Assembly: GCF_018967845.1 (NCBI RefSeq)
Contig: NZ_JAHLZZ010000001.1
Location: 1,922,001-1,986,000, forward strand
Length of the DNA: 64,000 bases
DNA from: Hymenobacter siberiensis
Lineage (GTDB): Bacteria > Bacteroidota > Bacteroidia > Cytophagales > Hymenobacteraceae
Direction of reading: 5' to 3'
Shown: positions 23,867 through 33,591 of the stretch, piece by piece
How the letters are laid out: every line of letters begins with the position of its first letter
Numbering within the stretch: position 1 is the first letter of the stretch
Position numbers and translations under genes: made by a program
Notes under the pieces: generated by a model
Databases searched by the model: none
Told to the model about the DNA's origin: nothing
What the model saw: only the letters and a program-made list of their open reading frames with translations

Positions 23867-25027
23867 GTGCCTGTTTCTTCCCTCTTTGATTACGACGTGG
23901 CCATCGTTGGTGCCGGACCGGCCGGCGCGGCCTGCGCGCTGGCCCTGCGCCACAGCGGCCTGCGCGTGGCCCTATTGGACAAGGCCCGGTTCCCGCGCGA
24001 TAAAGTGTGCGGCGATGCCATCCCCGGCCAGGCCTTCAAAGCCCTGCGCCAGCTCGACCCGGCGTTTGTGGAGGCGCTTTGGCAGCTGCAGCCGCGCGAC
24101 GACGTGCGCGACTCCCGCCTCGTGGCTCCCAGCGGCACCAGCCTCACGCTGCAATGGACGCTGCCCAGCTTCAACAGCCCCCGCGAAACGTTCGACGCGG
24201 CCCTGCTGGCGCTGGTGCGCCAGCATTCAGCCACCGAAATTCTCGAAAACACCGGCCTCAAAACCCTGCAAATCGAGCCCGACCATGCCCGCTTGACGAC
24301 CACCGAGGGCCGCGAAATTACCGCGCAGCTAGTCATCGGCTGCGATGGGGCTAACTCGGCCGTGGGCCGCAAGCTGCTGCCCGCGCCGCTCGACCGCGCC
24401 CACCACTGCGCCGGCGTGCGGGCCTACTACGAAAACGTGGCCGGGGCCAGCAGCGGCACCACCGAGTTTTTCCTCAGCAGCGACTACCTGGCTGGCTACG
24501 TGTGGTTGTTTCCTGTGGGCGGGGGGCGCTACAACGTGGGCCTGGGCATGCTGGCCGAAATCGTTTCGCAGCACAAAGTCGACCTCAAGGAAACGCTCAC
24601 GCGGGTGCTGGCCACGCACCCCGAGCTGGCCGGGCGCTTCGCCCAGGCGCGGGCGCTGGGGCCTATCGTGGGCTTTGGCCTGCCGCTGGGTGGCGGGCGG
24701 GTGCGCAACATCAGCGGCCGCCGGTTTATGCTGTGCGGCGATGCGGCTTCGCTCATCGACCCCTTGCAGGGCCACGGCATCGACACGGCCATTCAGAGCG
24801 GAATATTGGCCGGAACGCAGGCAGCGGCCTGCTTTACGAAGCAGGATTTCAGCGCCGAATTCATGCGGGAATACGATGCGCGGGTGGCCCACCAAATCGG
24901 GCGGAAGCTGGCCAAAAGCTACCGCCTCATGCGCTTCCTCAGCAACAAGGCGTGGCTGGTGAACGCGGCCGTGCGCCTGGCCCGCGTGCCTGGGCTGAAG
25001 CCCTGGGTGCAGCGGGCAATAGGGTAG
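23867..25027 (+). CDS. FAD-dependent oxidoreductase, geranylgeranyl reductase family
   Basis: A 386-residue flavoprotein. The Rossmann FAD motif DVAIVGAGPAGAACALAL is at about 11-28, followed by DKARFPRDKVCGDAIPG, the signature of the geranylgeranyl-reductase group, which saturates isoprenoid chains such as those of menaquinone or lipids. VIGCDGANSAVGRKL and the ribityl-binding MLCGDAASLIDPLQGHGID complete the FAD site. The substrate is not certain; halogenases and monooxygenases share the fold. The GTG start lies five bases after a TACCTTTG box and gives the expected N-terminus. The gene for Dxr, an isoprenoid enzyme, is one gene away. Confidence 0.85.
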   Translation: MPVSSLFDYDVAIVGAGPAGAACALALRHSGLRVALLDKARFPRDKVCGDAIPGQAFKALRQLDPAFVEALWQLQPRDDVRDSRLVAPSGTSLTLQWTLPSFNSPRETFDAALLALVRQHSATEILENTGLKTLQIEPDHARLTTTEGREITAQLVIGCDGANSAVGRKLLPAPLDRAHHCAGVRAYYENVAGASSGTTEFFLSSDYLAGYVWLFPVGGGRYNVGLGMLAEIVSQHKVDLKETLTRVLATHPELAGRFAQARALGPIVGFGLPLGGGRVRNISGRRFMLCGDAASLIDPLQGHGIDTAIQSGILAGTQAAACFTKQDFSAEFMREYDARVAHQIGRKLAKSYRLMRFLSNKAWLVNAAVRLARVPGLKPWVQRAIG

Positions 25028-25164
25028 GGGGGCGAAGCGAGCCGCTACTGTCCGGCCCGTTCATTGCTTGGCAAACCGCTGCAACACGCTGCCAGCCTGC
25101 GGTTCCGGGGCCGGTTTTGCGCCGCAAATTTTGCGGCAGTGCCACCCGCTGCGTCCGGCGGCCT

Positions 25165-25285
25165 TACCTTTGCAGGCAGATATGCCCTCCTTTATCCCCG
25201 CTATTTTCAAGCTCACCCCACCCTGAGGACTGGCCCGAAACCCTGGTGCCGCCGCTTCCCGCCGGAAGCGTGCGGCTTTTCTTTT
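25165..25285 (+). promoter_or_regulatory. sulP promoter and structured leader, possible S-box (SAM) riboswitch
   Basis: TACCTTTG at 25165-25172 is a perfect -7 box. The leader that follows has CAAG at 25208-25211 and the core AGGACTGGCCCGAAACCC at 25226-25243, close to the SAM-I/S-box core (GAGGGA, CTGGCCC, GAAACCC). CACC/GGTG (25220-25223 and 25245-25248) would enclose that core. GCCGCCGCTTCC at 25249-25260 pairs with GGAAGCGTGCGGC, followed by TTTTCTTTT, resembling a terminator. A sulfate permease controlled by S-adenosylmethionine would make sense. The family assignment is inference and has not been confirmed by a covariance model. Confidence 0.4.
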
Positions 25286-25304
25286 GCCTCTTCCTTGGTT
25301 GTTT

Positions 25305-26849
25305 ATGACTTCTGTTTCTTCCTATTTATCACAGTACCGACGCAACGCTAAAAACGAAATCCTAGCCGGCCTCACCACCGCGCTGGCGCTGGTGCCCGAG
25401 GTAGTAGCCTTCGCGCTGCTGGCCCACATCAGCCCGTTGGTGGGCATTGGCTCAGCGTTTATTATTTGTTTGATTACGAGTGTTTTTGGTGGCCGTCCGG
25501 GTATGATTTCCGGCGCGGCGGGCTCGGTGGCCGTCGTTATTGTGAGTCTGGTGGCGCAGCACGGCGTCGAATACCTGTTTGTGGCCGTGGCGCTGATGGG
25601 CCTGATTCAGATTGCCATCGGGCTGCTGCGGCTGGGCAAGTTTATCCGGCTGGTGCCGCAGCCGGTGGTATATGGCTTCGTTAATGGCTTGGCCGTTATC
25701 ATTTTTATGGCCCAGCTGGAGCAGTTTAAGGTGCGCGACGCGGCCGGGGCCGAGTACTGGCTCATGGGTACGCCGCTGCTGCTGATGGCCGGGCTGGTGG
25801 CCCTCACCATGGCCATCGTGTACTTCCTGCCCCGGCTCACCAAGGCGGTGCCGGCTTCGCTGGTGGCCATTGTGACGGTGTCGGCGCTGGTGATTTTTGG
25901 CGGACTGCAAACCAAGGCCGTAGGCGACATTGCCTCCATCGCGGGCGGGCTGCCCACGCTGCACCTGCCGCAGGTGCCGCTGAGTTGGGCCACGCTGGCC
26001 CTTGTGCTGCCTTATTCCATCATTATGGCGCTGGTGGGCCTCACCGAAAGCCTGCTCACCCTCACGGTGGTGGATGAAATGACCGACTCGCGCGGCCGGG
26101 GCAACCAGGACTGCGTGGCCCAGGGCCTGGCCAACGTGGCATCGGGCCTGACGGGCGGCATGGGTGGCTGCGCTATGATTGGGCAGACCATGGTGAACCT
26201 GGAGTCCGGCGGGCGTGGGCGGCTGTCGGGCGTGGTGTCGGCCGTGGCGCTGGCGTTGTTCGTGGTGGTGGGTGCCCCCGTAATTGAGCGCCTACCGCTG
26301 GCCGCGCTGGTGGGCGTGATGTTTATGGTCGTCATCGGTACGTTTGAATGGGCCAGCCTGCGCATTCTGCGCCGCATGCCCCGCACCGACGTGCTGGTAA
26401 TGCTGCTCGTGACGGCCGTAACCGCCATTTCGCAGAACCTGGCGCTGGCCGTGCTGCTGGGCGTGGTGGTGTCGGCGCTGGCCTTTGCCTGGGAGAATGC
26501 CAAGCGCATCCGGGCCCGCCACCACATAGACGCGGCCGGGGTGAAGCACTACGAAATCTACGGGCCACTCTTCTTCGGCTCAGTGCAGGCCTTCGGCGAG
26601 AAGTTCGACGTGGCCACCGACCCGGCCCAAGTCATTGTGGATTTCCGCGAAAGCCGGGTGGCCGATATGTCGGCCCTCGACGCCCTGCACAAGCTGACCG
26701 AGCGCTACCACCGTGCCGGCAAAACCCTGCACCTGCGCCACCTCAGCCCCGACTGTCGCCAGCTGCTGGGCAAGGCCGGCGCGCTTATTGACGTGAATAT
26801 TGAGGATGACCCGCTGTATTTGGTGGCGGGGGCGAATCGGGCGTATTGA
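25305..26849 (+). CDS. SulP-family anion transporter with STAS domain
   Basis: A 514-residue inner-membrane transporter. The first about 400 residues hold 12-14 hydrophobic helices, beginning with ILAGLTTALALVPEVVAFALL, which contains the SulP family opening, and including GGMGGCAMIGQTMVNLESGG in the substrate-site region. Residues about 410-500 are a STAS domain (HYEIYGPLFFGSVQAF, DFRESRVADMSALDAL). SulP proteins carry sulfate, bicarbonate or other anions; the leader with S-box-like sequence favours sulfate, but the family alone does not decide. ATG 25305 is preferred over the start at 25284 because the latter runs through the leader hairpin tail. Confidence 0.85.
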   Translation: MTSVSSYLSQYRRNAKNEILAGLTTALALVPEVVAFALLAHISPLVGIGSAFIICLITSVFGGRPGMISGAAGSVAVVIVSLVAQHGVEYLFVAVALMGLIQIAIGLLRLGKFIRLVPQPVVYGFVNGLAVIIFMAQLEQFKVRDAAGAEYWLMGTPLLLMAGLVALTMAIVYFLPRLTKAVPASLVAIVTVSALVIFGGLQTKAVGDIASIAGGLPTLHLPQVPLSWATLALVLPYSIIMALVGLTESLLTLTVVDEMTDSRGRGNQDCVAQGLANVASGLTGGMGGCAMIGQTMVNLESGGRGRLSGVVSAVALALFVVVGAPVIERLPLAALVGVMFMVVIGTFEWASLRILRRMPRTDVLVMLLVTAVTAISQNLALAVLLGVVVSALAFAWENAKRIRARHHIDAAGVKHYEIYGPLFFGSVQAFGEKFDVATDPAQVIVDFRESRVADMSALDALHKLTERYHRAGKTLHLRHLSPDCRQLLGKAGALIDVNIEDDPLYLVAGANRAY

Positions 26850-26859
26850 GTAGGCAAAG

Positions 26860-27046
26860 AACTGGCGCGAGTTTAGCGCAGCGTAACTCGTGCCGGACAT
26901 CCGGGCGAGGCTGCGCCTCGAAACCGAACAATGCCGTAGGAATAGTTTAGCGGCGCGGTGCGGGACTGCCGCTGGCGCGGCCTTGGAGGCGCAGTCTCCA
27001 AGTTATGGCCGGTCACGAGTTATGTTGCGCTAAACTCGCGCCAGTT
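26860..27046. repeat. 187-bp inverted repeat with AACTGGCGCGAG ends
   Basis: Arms starting AACTGGCGCGAGTTTAGCGC (26860) and ending GCGCTAAACTCGCGCCAGTT (27046) pair over more than 30 bases. The interior also has GAGGCTGCGCCTC and CTTGGAGGCGCAGTCTCCAAG hairpins. It lies between the convergent stop codons of sulP and gltD and could terminate both. Confidence 0.8.
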
Positions 27047-27091
27047 CAAGGGATAACCAGTTGCGCTAGAGTAGTTTAGGTGCCGAATTTC

Positions 27092-28564
27092 TCATGCGAA
27101 CATCCCCACCGCATTCTTGCTCGGCAGGGCCGTCTTACCCATCAGAAACACATCCACTTCCCGCGCCGCCTCGCGGCCTTCCGAGATGGCCCAGACGACC
27201 AATGACTGGCCCCGGCGCATGTCGCCGGCCACGAACACGTTGGGGCGGGAGGTGCGGTAGGCTTGTTCGTCGGCGCGCACGTTGCCGCGCTCGTCGAGGG
27301 CCACGCCCAACTCGGTGAGCAGGCCGGTTACGCGGGGACCAGTGAAGCCTAGGGCCAGCAGCACGCGCTGGCAGGGGATTTCGCGGTCCGAATCGGGCAC
27401 TTCCTCGAAGCGGATACGGCGGCCCAGCACATCGGTTTCCCAGGTCACGTCGCTCACGCGCAGGGCGCGGAGCTGGCCGGCCTCGTCGGCCAGGAAGGCT
27501 TTGGTGTTGATGCCCCAGTAGCGCTGGCAGCCTTCTTCGTGCGAGGTGCTGCTGCGGAAAATGTGGGGCTCCTGCGGCCAGGGCGTGTGTGCGGGGCGCT
27601 CGGAGCCGGGCTGGTGCATGAGGGCAAATTGCGTGACGGAGCGCGCCCGCTGGCGGTTGGCCGTGCCCACGCAGTCGGAGCCCGTGTCGCCACTGCCGAT
27701 AACCACCACATCCATATCAGTGAAGATTAATTCCTCTTCGGCCTCGATGTCCAGCTCGCTCACCCGGCGGTTGTGCTGGGTGAGGTAGTCCATGGCAAAG
27801 TGGATGCCTGGCAACTCGCGGCCCGGAAGGTATAGGTCGCGCGGCACGCTGGCCCCGCCGGCCAGCATCACGGCATCGAAACTGCGGGTGAGCTCGGTGC
27901 CCGACACGTCGCGGCCGATTTCGGTATTGCAGCGGAAGCTGATGCCATCGTCTTCGAGCAGCTTGATGCGGCGGTCGATGACCCACTTATCGAGCTTGAA
28001 ATCGGGGATGCCGTAGCGGAGCAGGCCGCCGGGCCGGTCGTCGCGCTCGAACACGGTGACGGTGTGGCCGGCCCGCGCCAGCTGCGCCGCTGCCGCCAGC
28101 CCCGCCGGGCCGGAGCCCACCACGGCCACCGTCTTACCCGATTTCAGGACCGGCGCCGTGGGCTGCACGTAGCCCTTGGCGAAGGCAATTTCGATGATGT
28201 GCTTTTCGATTTCCTCAATGGCCACCGGGCTGCTGTGGATGCTGAGCACGCAGGCCGCCTCGCATGGCGCGGGGCAGATGCGGCCGGTGAACTCCGGGAA
28301 GTTGTTGGTGGCGGAGAGAATCTGGTAGGCGTTTTCCCACTTTTCCTCGCGCACGGCATCGTTGAATTCGGGAATGATGTTGCCCAGCGGGCAGCCCGAG
28401 TGGCAGAATGGGATGCCGCAGTCCATGCAGCGGCCCGCCTGCTGGGTGAGTTGGTCTTCGGCGTAGGTGCCCACGAACTCGCGGTTGTGGGCCACGCGCT
28501 CCTGCGGCGCGGCTTTGGAAGGGAGCTCGCGGGAGAATTCTTTGAAACCGGTGGGGTTGGCCAT
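27092..28564 (-). CDS. gltD: Glutamate synthase [NADPH] small subunit
   Basis: GltD passes electrons from NAD(P)H through FAD and iron-sulfur clusters to GltB, which makes glutamate from 2-oxoglutarate and glutamine. The 490 residues begin with the N-terminal cluster domain ([16 protein letters not shown], then [12 protein letters not shown]). The FAD motif [21 protein letters not shown] is near 148-168, the NAD(P)H motif [16 protein letters not shown] near 290, and [18 protein letters not shown] near the C-terminus. It lies downstream of gltB on the same strand, but a dead GIY-YIG gene and two palindromic repeats (about 500 bases) separate them. Confidence 0.95.
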   Translation of the reverse strand: MANPTGFKEFSRELPSKAAPQERVAHNREFVGTYAEDQLTQQAGRCMDCGIPFCHSGCPLGNIIPEFNDAVREEKWENAYQILSATNNFPEFTGRICPAPCEAACVLSIHSSPVAIEEIEKHIIEIAFAKGYVQPTAPVLKSGKTVAVVGSGPAGLAAAAQLARAGHTVTVFERDDRPGGLLRYGIPDFKLDKWVIDRRIKLLEDDGISFRCNTEIGRDVSGTELTRSFDAVMLAGGASVPRDLYLPGRELPGIHFAMDYLTQHNRRVSELDIEAEEELIFTDMDVVVIGSGDTGSDCVGTANRQRARSVTQFALMHQPGSERPAHTPWPQEPHIFRSSTSHEEGCQRYWGINTKAFLADEAGQLRALRVSDVTWETDVLGRRIRFEEVPDSDREIPCQRVLLALGFTGPRVTGLLTELGVALDERGNVRADEQAYRTSRPNVFVAGDMRRGQSLVVWAISEGREAAREVDVFLMGKTALPSKNAVGMFA

Positions 28565-28584
28565 GGGTCGTTGGGATTATTTAG

Positions 28585-28679
28585 AACGTCATGCAGAGCG
28601 CAGCGAAGCATCTCGCGTGCTGATAATAGATTAGTAATCAGACGTCAGCAGGTCGCTGCGCTCCGTTCTGCATGACGTT
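28585..28679. repeat. GTCATGC-type palindromic repeat (copy 4, right arm decayed)
   Basis: The left arm AACGTCATGCAGAGCGCAGC is intact; the right end CTGCATGACGTT remains, but the inner right arm is interrupted by AGCAGGTCGCTGCGCTCCG. It lies directly upstream of the gltD start codon. Confidence 0.75.
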
Positions 28680-28687
28680 CTGATTTC

Positions 28688-28993
28688 TTAGATTTCATTA
28701 TTTGGACCGGTCCAGGTTTCTAGGTCGATGGCTTCCCAATTGGGGTTGAAGCCAGCAATGAGTTTTTCCTTTTTGGCGCGGCTCCAGCCTTTCAGCTCTT
28801 TCTCGTGGGTAATGGCTTACTTGGGGTCAGGGCAGAGCTCGAAGTAGACGAATAAATTGGCTTGGTAGCGGCCGGTGAATTTGTTACCGCTGCCTAACGT
28901 GTCGCCGTGTTCGGCTAGGCGGCGGTTTAGGTCATTCGTGACACCAGTGTAGAGAACGGTTCGATTGGGATTGGTGAGCATGTACACGTACAT
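28688..28993 (-). pseudogene. GIY-YIG nuclease family gene with one in-frame stop
   Basis: Read from ATG 28993, the frame gives MYVYMLTNPNRTVLYTGVTN then DLNRRLAEH, the GIY-YIG signature of the small YhbQ/UvrC-like family. TAA at 28817-28819 interrupts it after ELCPDPK. The same frame then continues in typical family sequence (AITHEKELKGWSRAKKEKL, NPNWEAIDLE) to TAA 28688-28690. The 101 codons are the normal family length. No frameshift is seen, so one base change, perhaps CAA to TAA, killed it. These domains are otherwise often free-standing nucleases of unknown role. It sits between gltB and gltD, bordered on both sides by palindromic repeats. Confidence 0.85.
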
Positions 28994-29020
28994 GGTGGGT
29001 AGGATTTGAAGGTGTTTTTA

Positions 29021-29062
29021 GAACGTCATGCAGAGCGTAGCATGACGTTCTGCATGACGTTC
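29021..29062. repeat. GTCATGC-type palindromic repeat (copy 5, collapsed)
   Basis: GAACGTCATGCAGAGCGTAG is followed at once by CATGACGTTCTGCATGACGT: the two outer ends are joined with the middle deleted and the right end duplicated. It sits just downstream of the gltB stop codon. Confidence 0.75.
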
Positions 29063-29067
29063 AAATA

Positions 29068-32000
29068 TCACCCCACCGTCGCATACCGAGCCTTCGCCAG
29101 CACCTTCTTATACTCGCTTGGGAACACCTTCACAAACTTGCCGGCTTCCTCCGCCCAGCTGCCCAGCAGGAAGGCTGCCACTTGGCTGCCAGTCAGCTCC
29201 ACGTGCTGCCGGAGCAGCGCCTGAATCTGGTCCTCGTCCTCAGTGTCGAGGGGGTCTAGTTCCACCATTTCGGGGTTGCAGTTTTCGGGAAAGGTGCCGT
29301 TGGGGTCGTAAATCCAGGCGATGCCGCCGCTCATGCCGGCGGCGAAGTTGCGGCCCGTCTGGCCCAGGATGAGGGCGCGTCCTCCCGTCATGTATTCGCA
29401 GCCGTGGTCGCCTACGCCTTCCACCACGGCGGTGGCACCGGAGTTGCGGACGGCGAACCGCTCGCCAGCCTGCCCGCGCACGAACAGCGCGCCGGAGGTG
29501 GCCCCGTACAGCGCCACGTTGCCGATGAGGATGTTGTTTTCGGGCACGAACGTGGCGGCGGCATCCGGGAAAATGGCCAGCCGGGCCCCGCTGAGGCCCT
29601 TGCCTACGTAGTCGTTGGCCTCGCCTTCGAGCGAAAACGATAGGCCCGCTACGCTGAACGCGCCGAAACTCTGCCCCGCCGAGCCGTGGAAGCGGTAGTT
29701 AATCGTGTTGTCGGGCAGGCCGGCGGCGTGGTAGCGCTTGGCAATCTCATTCGAGAGCAGCGTGCCGATGGTGCGGTCGGTGTTGTGCACCTCGAACTCG
29801 CCGTAGACCGGCGTCTGGTGGTCCAGGGCCGGCTGGGCGTGCGCCAGCAGCTGCCAGTCGAGGATGTTATCGAGGCCGTGGTCCTGCGCTTCGCTCTGAT
29901 ACAGGGTACCGCCAGAGATGTTGGCAGCAGGATGCAGCATGCCGCTCAGGTCGAGATGGCGGGCTTTCCAGTGGGTGATGCCCTCGCGTACCTTCAGGAA
30001 TTCGGGGCGACCCACCATCTCATTTATCGTGCGGAAACCCAGCTCGGCCATGATTTCGCGCAGCTCCTCGGCCAGGAAGCGGAACAGGTTTACGATGTGC
30101 TCGGGCTGGCCGGTGAAGAGCTTGCGCAGCTCGGGGTCCTGGGTGGCCACGCCCACGGGGCAGGTGTTGAGGTGGCATTTGCGCATCATCACGCAGCCGC
30201 CGGCTACCAGCGCGGCGGTGGCTACGCCCCATTCTTCGGCCCCCAAAAGCGCCGCTACGGCCAGGTCGCGGCCGGTTTTCAGCTGGCCGTCGGCCTGCAG
30301 CACCACGCGGCTGCGCAGCTGGTTTTGCACTAGGGTCTGGTGGGCTTCGGCCAGGCCCAGCTCCCAGGGCAGGCCGGCGTGCTTGATGGAACTGATGGGT
30401 GAGGCGCCCGTGCCGCCGTCGTAGCCGGCAATCAGAATCACGTCGGCGTGCGCCTTGGCCACGCCGGCCGCGATGGTGCCCACGCCCGCCTTGCTCACCA
30501 GCTTCACGTTGATGCGGGCGGTGCGGTTGGCGTTTTTTAGGTCGAAGATGAGCTGGGCGAGGTCTTCGATGGAGTAGATGTCGTGGTGGGGCGGGGGCGA
30601 AATCAGGCCCACGCCGGGCGTGGCGTGGCGCACCTTGGCAATCCACTCGTCCACCTTGTGGCCGGGGAGCTGGCCGCCCTCGCCGGGCTTGGCACCCTGG
30701 GCCATCTTGATTTGCAGCTCGTCGGCATTGGTCAGGTAATGCGCCGTCACGCCGAAGCGCGCCGAGGCCACCTGCTTGATGGCCGAGCGCATGGAGTCGC
30801 CGTTGGGCAGCACCTCGTAGCGCATCGGGTCCTCGCCGCCCTCGCCGGTGTTGCTCTTGCCGCCGATGCGATTCATGGCAATGGCCAGGGTGCTGTGCGC
30901 CTCGTGCGAAATCGAGCCAAACGACATGGCCCCGGTGGCAAAGCGCTTCAGGATGCCCTCAGCCGGCTCCACCTCGTCAATCGAAATCGGGTCGCGGTGG
31001 TGGGCAAAATCCAGCAGCCCGCGCAGCGTGAACATCTGCCGCGTCTGCTCATTGATGAGCTTAGCGTAGCGCTGGTAGGTGGCGTAGTTGTTCGTCCGCG
31101 TGGCGAGTTGGAGCAGATGCACCGTTTCGGGGTTGAACATGTGCGCCTCACCGCGCCGCCGCCAGTGGTAGAGGCCGCCGTCAGACAGCAGAATCTGCTC
31201 CTCGGGCGTGGTGGTTTTGAAGCCCTGGAAGTGCTTATAGAGTGTTTCGCGGGCAATTTCATCAAGTCCCAGCCCGCCGATGCGGGTGACCGCGCCGCAG
31301 AAATAAGCATCCACCACGGCCTGGTTGATGCCCAGAATCTCAAATACCTGCGCGCCGTGGTAGCTCTGCAAAGTCGAAATGCCCATTTTCGAGAAAATCT
31401 TCAGCAGGCCGTCGCACACGGCTTTGATGTAGTTGTAGGTCAGCTGCGACTGGTCCAGCGAGGTAGCCAGATGGCCGGCTTCGCGCATGGTGCGCACGGT
31501 GGCCAGCGCCAGGTAGGGGTTGATGGCCGTGGCCCCGAACGACAGCAAACAGGCGAAATGGTGCACTTCCCACACGTCGCCGGCTTCCACCACCAAGCCC
31601 ACCGAACCCCGGAAACCGAGCTTAATCAGGTGATGATGCACGGCCGACACGGCCAGCAGCGACGGAATGGGCGCGTGCTCCGAATCCAAAGCGCGGTCCG
31701 ACAAAATCAACACCTCGAAGCCGTCATTTACCGCATCTTCGGCGTAGCGGCAGAGGCGGGCGAGGCCGCGCTCTAGGGAGCCGGGGAGGCCGTCGGCCTT
31801 GAAATACGTTTGCAAGGTCTTGGCATTGAACATGCCGGTGTCGATGCTGCGGAGCTTTTCCAGCTCGTGGTTGCTCAGAATGGGCTGGCGCAGGGCCACG
31901 CAGTGGCAGTGGTGCTTGTCCTCGTCGAGGATGTTGCCGTTGTTGCCCAGGAACGTGGCCAGACTCATTACCAGCCGCTCCCGGATGGGGTCGATGGGCG

Positions 32001-33591
32001 GGTTGGTGACCTGCGCGAAAAACTGCTTGAAGTAGCTGCTCAGGTGCTGCGGCTGGTCTGAAAGCACAGCTAGCGGCACGTCCACACCCATCGAGCCGAT
32101 AGGTTCCTTGGCGTCCAGCGCCATCGGCGTTATCAGCGCGTCGATGTCCTCGCGGGTGTAGCCGAACACCTGGTGGTACTTGAAAACCGCGTCGGCGGCC
32201 AAATTGGTGAACATCTGGCGCGGCTCGGGCAACTCTTCGAGGCGAATTTGGTACTCGTTCAGCCACGCGCCGTAGGGTTGGCGGCCGGCGGCCTGGGCCT
32301 TCAACTCCTCGTCGGTGATGATGCGACCGGCCACGGTATCCACCAGCAGCATTTTGCCGGGCTGCAGGCGGCCCTTCTGCACCACGGTGGCGGGGTCGAT
32401 GTGGAGTACGCCGGCTTCGGAGGCCACCAGTACGCGGCCATCGGTAGTTTCGAGGTAGCGCAGGGGGCGTAGACCGTTGCGGTCGAGCATAGCCCCAATC
32501 TGGTGGCCATCGGTGAAGATGAGGGCGGCCGGGCCGTCCCAGGGCTCCATAAACGTGGCGTGGAACTCGTAGAAGGCCTTTTTCAGCGGGGCCATCTGGG
32601 TGTTGCCGTCCCAGGCTTCGGGCACCAGCATCATCATCACGTGCGGCAGCGGGCGGCCCGAGTGCAGTAGGATTTCCACCACGTTATCGAGGCAGGCCGA
32701 GTCCGACTGCCCGGCATCGACCACCGGCAGCAGCATGTCCATTTCCGCCGCCGAGAAGTAGGGCGACACGTAGTTGCGCAAGCCCGCGTAAAACCAGTTC
32801 AGATTCCCCCGCAGGGTGTTGATTTCGCCATTATGCGCCAGGAAACGGAAGGGCTGGGCCAGCTTCCAGCTCGGAAACGTGTTGGTCGAAAACCGCGAAT
32901 GCACCAGCCCGAAGGCCGATACCACCCGCTCGTCGCTGAGGTCGGGGAAGTAGCCGCGCACCTGGTAGGTGGTCAGCTGGCCCTTGTACACGATGGTTTT
33001 GCAGGAGAGCGAGGCGAAGTAAAACACGTCCATCGCGGCCGGCACGGTTTCGCGTACCGTCTTGAAAATCAGGCGGCGCAGCACGTAGAGCTTGCGCTCG
33101 AAGTCCTCGGCGGTGACGATGCCAGCCGGGCGGCCGAAAAACACCTGCTCCATCACCGGCTCGGCGGCCAGCGCCGTGGGACCGATGCCGGCCGGGTTCA
33201 CCGGCAGGGGCCGGTAGCCCAGCAGTGGGAAGCCCAGCCGCGCCGCCGCGCCATTTATCACATCGTGGCAGGCGGCGCGCAGGGCTTCGTCCTTCGGCAA
33301 AAAGGCGGTGCCCACGCCGTAGCTGCCCGGCTCGGGCAGACGGATGCTGAGAGCGGTGCATTCTTCGAGCAGGAACCAGTGCGGAATCTGAATGAGCAGG
33401 CCGGCTCCATCGCCGGAGTCGGTATCGCAGCCGCAGGCCCCGCGGTGCTCCATGTTTTCGAGCATGGTCAGCGCATCGACGACGGTCTGGTGGGTTTTGC
33501 GGCCGTTGAGGTGGGTGATGAAACCGGTCCCGCAGGCATCGTGCTCAAATTCGGGGCGGTAGAGGCCCTGGGCGGTGTCGGTGGGTTGCAT
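29068..33591 (-). CDS. gltB: Glutamate synthase large subunit
   Basis: GltB (EC 1.4.1.13) transfers the amide of glutamine to 2-oxoglutarate. At 1507 residues it is full length. The glutaminase nucleophile is Cys20 in FEHDACGTGFI, after a 19-residue propeptide that is probably removed. N-terminal amidotransferase segments SRFSTNTFPSW and LAHNGEINTLRGN are present. The synthase domain has the FMN-binding region and the cluster Cys motif CVMMRKCHLNTCPVGVATQ. The C-terminal beta-helix carries Gly-rich repeats (GATSGALFVRGQAGERFAVRN). It is the first gene of the gltB-(GIY-YIG)-gltD group. Confidence 0.97.
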   Translation of the reverse strand: MQPTDTAQGLYRPEFEHDACGTGFITHLNGRKTHQTVVDALTMLENMEHRGACGCDTDSGDGAGLLIQIPHWFLLEECTALSIRLPEPGSYGVGTAFLPKDEALRAACHDVINGAAARLGFPLLGYRPLPVNPAGIGPTALAAEPVMEQVFFGRPAGIVTAEDFERKLYVLRRLIFKTVRETVPAAMDVFYFASLSCKTIVYKGQLTTYQVRGYFPDLSDERVVSAFGLVHSRFSTNTFPSWKLAQPFRFLAHNGEINTLRGNLNWFYAGLRNYVSPYFSAAEMDMLLPVVDAGQSDSACLDNVVEILLHSGRPLPHVMMMLVPEAWDGNTQMAPLKKAFYEFHATFMEPWDGPAALIFTDGHQIGAMLDRNGLRPLRYLETTDGRVLVASEAGVLHIDPATVVQKGRLQPGKMLLVDTVAGRIITDEELKAQAAGRQPYGAWLNEYQIRLEELPEPRQMFTNLAADAVFKYHQVFGYTREDIDALITPMALDAKEPIGSMGVDVPLAVLSDQPQHLSSYFKQFFAQVTNPPIDPIRERLVMSLATFLGNNGNILDEDKHHCHCVALRQPILSNHELEKLRSIDTGMFNAKTLQTYFKADGLPGSLERGLARLCRYAEDAVNDGFEVLILSDRALDSEHAPIPSLLAVSAVHHHLIKLGFRGSVGLVVEAGDVWEVHHFACLLSFGATAINPYLALATVRTMREAGHLATSLDQSQLTYNYIKAVCDGLLKIFSKMGISTLQSYHGAQVFEILGINQAVVDAYFCGAVTRIGGLGLDEIARETLYKHFQGFKTTTPEEQILLSDGGLYHWRRRGEAHMFNPETVHLLQLATRTNNYATYQRYAKLINEQTRQMFTLRGLLDFAHHRDPISIDEVEPAEGILKRFATGAMSFGSISHEAHSTLAIAMNRIGGKSNTGEGGEDPMRYEVLPNGDSMRSAIKQVASARFGVTAHYLTNADELQIKMAQGAKPGEGGQLPGHKVDEWIAKVRHATPGVGLISPPPHHDIYSIEDLAQLIFDLKNANRTARINVKLVSKAGVGTIAAGVAKAHADVILIAGYDGGTGASPISSIKHAGLPWELGLAEAHQTLVQNQLRSRVVLQADGQLKTGRDLAVAALLGAEEWGVATAALVAGGCVMMRKCHLNTCPVGVATQDPELRKLFTGQPEHIVNLFRFLAEELREIMAELGFRTINEMVGRPEFLKVREGITHWKARHLDLSGMLHPAANISGGTLYQSEAQDHGLDNILDWQLLAHAQPALDHQTPVYGEFEVHNTDRTIGTLLSNEIAKRYHAAGLPDNTINYRFHGSAGQSFGAFSVAGLSFSLEGEANDYVGKGLSGARLAIFPDAAATFVPENNILIGNVALYGATSGALFVRGQAGERFAVRNSGATAVVEGVGDHGCEYMTGGRALILGQTGRNFAAGMSGGIAWIYDPNGTFPENCNPEMVELDPLDTEDEDQIQALLRQHVELTGSQVAAFLLGSWAEEAGKFVKVFPSEYKKVLAKARYATVG

